Assembly (NCBI RefSeq): GCF_002848005.1
Contig: NZ_PKHX01000001.1
Coordinates: 124,001-188,000, forward strand
Source of the DNA: Varibaculum cambriense
GTDB lineage: Bacteria > Actinomycetota > Actinomycetes > Actinomycetales > Actinomycetaceae
DNA length: 64,000 bases
Direction of reading: 5' to 3'
Below are positions 58,963 through 64,000 of the stretch, piece after piece. Position 1 is the stretch's first letter. Each line of letters opens with the position of its first letter. The notes under the pieces were generated by a model, which was not told the origin of the DNA, did no database searches, and saw only the letters and a program-made list of their open reading frames with translations. The position numbers and the translations under genes are program-made.

Positions 58963-61631
58963 CGCGTCTCCTCACTGGTTGCGGAGGCATCGGATTCGGC
59001 CAACGATTCCTCGGTACTTTCATCCGCAGCGTCTGCCCGCACAGACGCGCTAATGAGGCGACCTTTACTGCGACTGCGGTATTCTTCGCTGCTCGGGTTC
59101 TCCGACCGATTTTCGGTTTTTATAGCATTCGCTTCTCGCTGGCGAGCTAGGCTTTCGAAAAGTTCATCTTCCGTCAGATGCGACAGTCTCTCGGCTCGTT
59201 CGATGGAGCTCTTGAGTACCACTACGCCAACCAGAGTCCCCATGATGGCCACTCCCCAAATCGCTACTATCCCCAGGAGCACTGGTTTACTGGCGGAGGT
59301 GAGCCAGGAAATCATCCCGAGCACGACCAGTCCCAAAATCCCCATGCTGCTCAGTCCATTAATCAAAGCGGGATAGCGGGCATTGAACTCTTCTTGACGT
59401 CGCCGGATACGGGTGGAAAATTCTTTCCGGTTCGCCAGCAGCGCAATGATGTTACTCAAGCGGTAACCGCGACTTTGTAGCTGAACGTCTTCATTCACGA
59501 CCAGTTCGGTGCGAGCCAAATCATCGTAGAACAGCTGGGTGAAGTAACCGAAACGACGCCTCCCCACAAACCCTAGCAGGAACATGGTGACGCTCATGAG
59601 CAATAAAACCGCCATAACATGCCAGAACCGCCCATGATAAAACCCGCCGATAGTTTCTCGGATCGCGTCGATGCCGTAAGAAAACGGGAGCATTGGGTAA
59701 AGCTCGCGGAAGAATCTGGGCATGAGCTCGATTGGATAGATGCCCGAGGCGCCGGGAATCTGCAGCACCACCAGCAAGATTGCCAGGGCTCGTCCCACGT
59801 GACTGAACGCGGCTGCTAAAGCATAGATAATTGCCAAATAACACGGGCCGATCAGCATGGAGGTAGCGATGAAAGCGGGAGCGTTGGCGGCTTTCACTCC
59901 CAGCAGCAAACTACCCACGCTGACAATTAGCCCCTGCCCTATGGACAGCACCCCGGAGAGCATGAATCGCCCCAGATAAGCCGAGCGCAAACTCAACCAG
60001 TCAAAGCCTTCTTTATCGACTTCTACCCGGAAAATTATGACCAGGATAAGCGCACCAATCCACAGGGAGAGATTGAGGAACATGGCCGCCATTCCCGAAC
60101 CATATGAGTTGATGGGAAAGAGCGTCTGCTGGTCGAATTTTACTGGTGAGGTTAGGTAGCGTCCGATATTGGTCGGATCGAGCCCAATGACTGTTTCCAA
60201 GGTTCCCGTCCGGAGCGCGGTAGCCAGAGTCGCCACATCGGTTTGCGCCCCGCTAGCCGTATTGGACAGCAGGTTCAGGTTGTCCTGCACCTGATCAAGC
60301 ACATTTTGGGTGTCCCTAATCTGGTCATCGATCCCGTGGGTCAGCGTAGAAATCTCTTTAAGGGAAATCCGCGCGGTGCCCACCGCGGAGTTGATGGCTC
60401 CCAACTGCGCCGACAGCTGCGTCACCTGGGAGTTTAACTGATAGGCGGTGCGAGTGGACTGTTCCCGCAAACCAGTGGCGCCGTGTTGCGCGTCCGTCAG
60501 AGCCTGATTAAAGGATTTCATCAGTGCCTGCAAATCCTTGCTAGCCTTGGTGGCATCTGACCCGGTTTTCTCGACCTTGGCGAGCAGATCCTGCATCTCG
60601 TTCAGCTGAGATTTCAACTTCGCAGCGAGCTTTTGTGTCTGCGGGAATCTTTCTAAATTCGCAATCTGCTCACGCATTTTCTCAATCGAAGTATTCGCTC
60701 TTTTAATGCCGGATTGCAGCTGCGAGTCTATCTCGGTTAGTTTATTTGTCGCATTCGAGACCGCCGAATCCGCGGCCGCCGAGGATTCATTGAGTGCTTT
60801 TTGGGCGCTAATACTGGCTTGTCCCGCCTGGGCAGCAAACTCGGAAGCATCGGAGACGACTGTCCCTAAAATATCTTGCGCATCGCTCAAAGCCGCGGAA
60901 ACATCAGCCAATGCCGGGTCAGCTGCCGCCAGCGTAGCCCGGACTTTTTTCATAGTCTGTAAGGAACCTGTCAAAGATGCACTGGCGGAATCCAAGGTGC
61001 CTTGCGCATCGGCCAGATCCCGGTTGATACCACTCAAGGCATCTAAAGCACTGCCCTGAGCATCAGCAACATTTGCGTCGATCTCTAGGGCACCGTCGCG
61101 CAAAGCTTGCGCAATGGCCTCGCCTACCTTGCCCCGGAAAGTTGAGGTGATTTGAATATCGAGTTCATTTGATCCCGCATCGGTAATTTTGGGGGCAATA
61201 GCGCCTTTCTTTTCATTCACGTTGTATTCGATGGTCGGCTGATGGAGTTGGCCGCTGAAAATATCGACTAAATCTTTACTAAAGGTCTTGGGGATGACAA
61301 AAGTCGCATAAACTTCCCCGGTTCTGATTTTGTGATCGGCTGTGGCTTGATCTGTAAACTGCCAGCCCAGCTGCTTATTCTCTGATAATTTGTCGACTAC
61401 CAGGTCGCCAACATTTAGCTGACCAGTTAGTGCGGATTCCGTTCCCACATCGTTATTCACTACCGCAATGGGGAGGTTTTCCGTTGCGTTGTAGGGGTTC
61501 CAAAAGGCCAAAATATTCAGCCAAGTGTACAGGGCTGGGGTGACCAAGATACCGATGACGATAATCAGGGATCGCGGAACCGCGAAAATCCGCTTTACGT
61601 CACGAGTAAGCACCCGACAGCTATCTTTCAT
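58959..61631 (-). CDS. YhgE/Pip-type membrane protein C
   Basis: This 890-residue protein has an N-terminal TM (RSLIIVIGILVTPALYTWLNILAFWNPYNATENLPIAVVNND), a long coiled region, and a C-terminal membrane block with YPIELMPRFFRELYPMLPFSYGIDAIRETIGGFYHG. It is longer than its partners because of an extra C-terminal part with two more hydrophobic segments (SSMGILGLVVLGMISWLTS, VLLGIVAIWGVAIMGTLVGVVVL) and a charged tail. It is upstream of gene B in the same operon. B and C may act as a heteromeric pair; this is inferred from the coupling. Confidence 0.9.
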   Translation of the reverse strand: MKDSCRVLTRDVKRIFAVPRSLIIVIGILVTPALYTWLNILAFWNPYNATENLPIAVVNNDVGTESALTGQLNVGDLVVDKLSENKQLGWQFTDQATADHKIRTGEVYATFVIPKTFSKDLVDIFSGQLHQPTIEYNVNEKKGAIAPKITDAGSNELDIQITSTFRGKVGEAIAQALRDGALEIDANVADAQGSALDALSGINRDLADAQGTLDSASASLTGSLQTMKKVRATLAAADPALADVSAALSDAQDILGTVVSDASEFAAQAGQASISAQKALNESSAAADSAVSNATNKLTEIDSQLQSGIKRANTSIEKMREQIANLERFPQTQKLAAKLKSQLNEMQDLLAKVEKTGSDATKASKDLQALMKSFNQALTDAQHGATGLREQSTRTAYQLNSQVTQLSAQLGAINSAVGTARISLKEISTLTHGIDDQIRDTQNVLDQVQDNLNLLSNTASGAQTDVATLATALRTGTLETVIGLDPTNIGRYLTSPVKFDQQTLFPINSYGSGMAAMFLNLSLWIGALILVIIFRVEVDKEGFDWLSLRSAYLGRFMLSGVLSIGQGLIVSVGSLLLGVKAANAPAFIATSMLIGPCYLAIIYALAAAFSHVGRALAILLVVLQIPGASGIYPIELMPRFFRELYPMLPFSYGIDAIRETIGGFYHGRFWHVMAVLLLMSVTMFLLGFVGRRRFGYFTQLFYDDLARTELVVNEDVQLQSRGYRLSNIIALLANRKEFSTRIRRRQEEFNARYPALINGLSSMGILGLVVLGMISWLTSASKPVLLGIVAIWGVAIMGTLVGVVVLKSSIERAERLSHLTEDELFESLARQREANAIKTENRSENPSSEEYRSRSKGRLISASVRADAADESTEESLAESDASATSEETR

Positions 61632-61767
61632 CCTGTAATCATAACCTTGTGTTGAAATTCTGACAGTGCATGCTGTTGTCCATCTGAAATCCCACGCGAA
61701 AGAATCCGGGTTTGCATAAGTTTTGCGCGTTCATCGCCGGATTCAGGTCAGGGATATCCGCTCAGAT

Positions 61768-62655
61768 TCACCCCCATAAGAACTCTTTGACCTTTGGAAG
61801 TTCCCTTCGCATCTGTTCGTATCCGGCGGTGAAATTTTCTTCCAGCTTGGCGGGATTATCTTCAAAATTCGCCACCCCCATATGCTGCGGATAAAACACA
61901 TAAGCTTTACCCTCGGACTCCAAACGCTCTAGTTCGGCTCGGGTTCGGTTGTAATTTATGGGGCGTTCAATCAGAGCCTGAGCTGCTTTCGGGTACCGCG
62001 CTAGCAAGCAGCGGTACGCCAAATCAGGTAGGCGATTTTCTTTCAGGTATTCCCGCGGTCGGGTCAGTAGAACCAGGAATTTTTCGTAACCATCTGCCTG
62101 CGCCACGTCCAAAGGAATTCCGCCAGAGGGTCCTATTGCTCCGTCCATGCACGCCTCACCCGCAATATAAGTGACTGGGGTAGCTATAGGCATGGATCCC
62201 GAAGCCTTGCATACGTGGGTTAGTTTTTGCTCCGAATCCACCTGAATCCGTGAAAAATATATTTCCTCTCCGCGTTGCGCGTTATATACACCTACCCGCC
62301 ATTCGGCTGGATTTGCTACGAAACGCGCATAGTCCAGTTCGAGCATCCCACCAGGCTCGGTCATGTCGTAGTACATGTGGTGAGTGTCGAAAAGCCCCTT
62401 ACCTTTTAGCGCCGTTTTCCATCCGCCAAAGTCGGAGTCGGTACTAATATCAACAAAACAGCGCTGCGAACGCTGGGGAAGGCGAGCCAAATAGTTCACC
62501 AAGCTGGTAGCACCCGCGGAAATTCCCGCAACATAATTCAAGTGAATCTCTGCTTCCAAGAGCATATTTATGGCACCCGCAGTGTAGCTGCCCCGCATTC
62601 CTCCCCCTTCGAGCAGCAACGCAGTGTCAAAGACATTATTCTCAAACTGTTCCAT
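61768..62655 (-). CDS. Patatin-like phospholipase (YjjU/RssA type)
   Basis: This 295-residue alpha/beta hydrolase has oxyanion-hole LLLEGGGMRGSYTAGAINMLLEA (GGGxRG), the nucleophile elbow VAGISAGATSLVNYL (GxSxG) and the catalytic Asp in ACMDGAIGPSGGIPLDVA (DGA). This is a complete Ser-Asp dyad. No signal peptide is seen, so it is probably a cytosolic acyl hydrolase. GGGGTGAG precedes the ATG at 62655. The role is unknown; it may act in membrane lipid turnover. Confidence 0.93.
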   Translation of the reverse strand: MEQFENNVFDTALLLEGGGMRGSYTAGAINMLLEAEIHLNYVAGISAGATSLVNYLARLPQRSQRCFVDISTDSDFGGWKTALKGKGLFDTHHMYYDMTEPGGMLELDYARFVANPAEWRVGVYNAQRGEEIYFSRIQVDSEQKLTHVCKASGSMPIATPVTYIAGEACMDGAIGPSGGIPLDVAQADGYEKFLVLLTRPREYLKENRLPDLAYRCLLARYPKAAQALIERPINYNRTRAELERLESEGKAYVFYPQHMGVANFEDNPAKLEENFTAGYEQMRRELPKVKEFLWG

Positions 62656-62729
62656 ACCATCTCACCCCAATTTCAATCATACGGATTGACATAGTACTAG
62701 GCTCAGGTAACTTCAGCTCTCCAGTTTGC

Positions 62730-62818
62730 CTAAGTTTTATCTGAGCAGGTGCGATGGGCATAAGAATTCGGCAAACGGCACAAGGTTTCCCGAATTCTTG
62801 GGCAGGACGAAAAAATTT
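62730..62818. repeat. Dispersed nested inverted-repeat element, copy 3 (degraded, reverse orientation)
   Basis: The inner arms are preserved: AAGAATTCGGCAAAC (62762-62776) pairs with GTTTCCCGAATTCTT (62785-62799) with one mismatch. The flanking GATGGGCATAAG and CTTGGGCAGGA match the complement of copies 1 and 2. The outer arms no longer pair well. It lies upstream of the patatin gene and about 140 nt downstream of the PH-domain gene. Confidence 0.7.
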
Positions 62819-62859
62819 CCGCGCTAGTAGTGCCAGCAACTGGCAATCCGAGGCGCGGC

Positions 62860-62940
62860 CGATAAAAGATACGAGAGGGGCTTGACCTGCGTAGCAGGTC
62901 ATGGGGTCCCCGGAGTGCTTTTATCGAGCCAGCCCGGCTC
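62860..62940. other. Cluster of hairpins downstream of the PH-domain gene
   Basis: An outer stem CGATAAAAG (62860-62868) with CTTTTATCG (62918-62926) encloses TGACCTGC/GCAGGTCA (62883-62901) and GGGG/CCCC. A further GAGCC/GGCTC hairpin lies at 62926-62940. It could be a terminator region for the minus-strand gene ending at 62956. No gene is supported in this 300-nt spacer. Confidence 0.45.
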
Positions 62941-62955
62941 GTGGCAGTGACGCAA

Positions 62956-64000
62956 TTATTGTCCTATGGGCCGGAGGGTTTGCAGCATGCGCTGCGCCCA
63001 CTGGGCATTCGGCTCCACTTTAGAGCGCACTTTCGAGGCCGCCAGTTCATCACTGGCGAGCTGAGCTGCTACCTGTGCATCTAGATGCGGAACCTTCATT
63101 GCGGCAGTGCCGGGTACCAAATCTAGGCGCACCCCGGCCAGTCCCAGATGCCGCTGGAGAGGGCCGGCACTGGTAGTAACCGACTGCGCCCGTTCATGTG
63201 GGGCAAGGGTAACTTTGCGCCGTAGCCACCCATCGCGGTAGATAAGCACGGTGTCGGTGGCCGCGAAGGCGCGGCGAAAGCGGGCAAGAGGATCCAATAG
63301 CTTGGCTTTTTTACCAATGGAAGTGAAAAATCCATCCGCTTCCGACTCCGAGTTCTTGCCGTTAAACGCCGCCTGCAGCAGCTTGTCCCTTTCTACGCCC
63401 TCGTTAATCCCTAAATCTCGAATCGCCATGTCTAAAATTATTTTTGCTTGCTCCAAAGTTCCTACTGGCAGCAATAGGTTATCGGCAGCTTGTTTCTTCT
63501 GGTTGCCGCTGGTTTCCACTCCGTGTCCGGCGAGAGTAACTTCTGCTTGCCACCATCCGAAAGGTCTCCACAGTAGCGGTTGGATAAACCGGATGGCGTG
63601 GATCCGGCCCGGCGGTAAGGTCTGCGATTTTAGCGCCAGCAGACCCGAGGTGATCCGGATGCCCTCGTGGGTGATATTGGCACTGAAATTGAAACCGGAG
63701 TTAAAACGTGACCAGGCATAAGACAGTATCATCAGGGGAATAATCCCAATGGAAATAATGGTGGGGATAACACTTCCCGCGACTAGCCCCTGTACAGTTA
63801 GATCCGCCATGATGAACAGTACGATGGCGCCAACCGCCACGATCAGCGCCATTAGTAGCAACCAGACTGTTTGGGAAGTCAACAGCACAGAGGCGATCAG
63901 GCGTCCTGGGGAAACCCGATAAACTTCATACTCGTCCTGGTCTAGATGGTAATCGTCCTCGGCAAAAAGATCCGTGCCAGCCAGGCCTTTAGCTCCCGCC
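62956..64000 (-). CDS. Bacterial PH-domain membrane protein (YdbT-like), 5' end beyond the window
   Basis: The frame is open from a stop at 62956 to the window edge (348 codons); upstream residues at the edge include DLFAEDDYHLDQDEYEVYRVSPGRL. Two membrane segments (VWLLLMALIVAVGAIVLFIMADL and VIPTIISIGIIPLMILSYAW) precede a bPH2 domain (FSANITHEGIRITSGLLALKSQTLPPGRIHAIRFIQPLLWRPFGWWQAEVTLAG), typical of the repeated YdbT/YdbS family. A second PH-like region is present near the C-terminus (LIYRDGWLRRKVTLAPHERAQSVTTSAGPLQRHLGLAGVRLDLVPG). The role in actinobacteria is unknown. Confidence 0.85.
   Translation of the reverse strand, partial: AGAKGLAGTDLFAEDDYHLDQDEYEVYRVSPGRLIASVLLTSQTVWLLLMALIVAVGAIVLFIMADLTVQGLVAGSVIPTIISIGIIPLMILSYAWSRFNSGFNFSANITHEGIRITSGLLALKSQTLPPGRIHAIRFIQPLLWRPFGWWQAEVTLAGHGVETSGNQKKQAADNLLLPVGTLEQAKIILDMAIRDLGINEGVERDKLLQAAFNGKNSESEADGFFTSIGKKAKLLDPLARFRRAFAATDTVLIYRDGWLRRKVTLAPHERAQSVTTSAGPLQRHLGLAGVRLDLVPGTAAMKVPHLDAQVAAQLASDELAASKVRSKVEPNAQWAQRMLQTLRPIGQ

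Noticed and set aside
1-64000. CRISPR arrays, rRNA genes, prophage modules or intact insertion sequences
   Set aside because: No regularly spaced repeats, rRNA sequence, phage structural genes or transposase open frames with terminal repeats were found.

Overview
The window looks like a chromosomal segment of an actinobacterium, most plausibly a moderate-GC member of the Actinomycetaceae (a Varibaculum/Mobiluncus/Actinomyces-type organism). This is inferred from gene content: RNase J next to DapA, a PdtaS-like histidine kinase, a secreted DUF348/G5 muralidase-like protein, DUF2252 and DUF2505 proteins, an LysX/MprF-type DUF2156 protein, many GTG starts, and several starts that sit directly on a TANNNT -10 box as in leaderless actinobacterial mRNAs. 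No rRNA, CRISPR array, prophage or intact insertion sequence is visible. One tRNA (Gln, anticodon TTG) is present.

Layout. 1-7474 (minus strand): an M16 peptidase, lipoprotein, dapB, GNAT, dapA, RNase J and DUF2156 block for lysine/DAP synthesis, RNA decay and the envelope. 7549-10380 (minus): pnp and rpsO. 10381-16242: a DUF2252 protein, an OafA-type acyltransferase, unknown membrane proteins, and intergenic spacers rich in palindromes. 16266-20213: a toxin-antitoxin/Fic cluster (RelB remnant, VapBC-type pair, orphan RelB, autoregulated Xre-Fic) followed by three AT-rich tandem paralogues of unknown function. 20394-25917: a 1525-residue CoA-dehydratase-activase protein divergent from a TetR regulator. 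25963-27552: an AspT/YbjL-type transporter. 27573-35025 (minus): the translation operon rimP-nusA-infB-rbfA-truB-[50-aa Cys-rich ORF]-ribF. 35100-39935: a lipoprotein, pth, rplY (ctc), prs, a C-terminally truncated glmU and tRNA-Gln. 40240-42708: an apparent insertion carrying deoC and an FGGY kinase with its own hairpin terminator. 42803-51060: MarR, an ABC-F ATPase, an in-frame RsmA-IspE fusion, the DUF348/G5 protein, TatD and PdtaS. 51119-54050: DUF2505, an unknown protein, thyA and folA. 54120-61631: three YhgE/Pip-type membrane transporters. 61768-64000: a patatin-like phospholipase and a bacterial PH-domain protein that runs off the edge.

The most unusual items are: the RsmA-IspE gene fusion; a GlmU lacking most of its acetyltransferase domain; a dispersed inverted-repeat element (three copies) whose outer stem changes sequence but keeps base pairing; a 50-residue Cys/Gly-rich ORF embedded between truB and ribF; the three tandem signal-anchored paralogues; a perfect 13-bp inverted repeat spanning the xre-fic promoter together with a possibly related palindrome array near the acyltransferase gene; and a decaying RelBE locus with a 59-bp exact duplication 1,000 bp away. 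I did not identify a complete new system with certainty. The 15.2-20.2 kb cluster is the best place to look.
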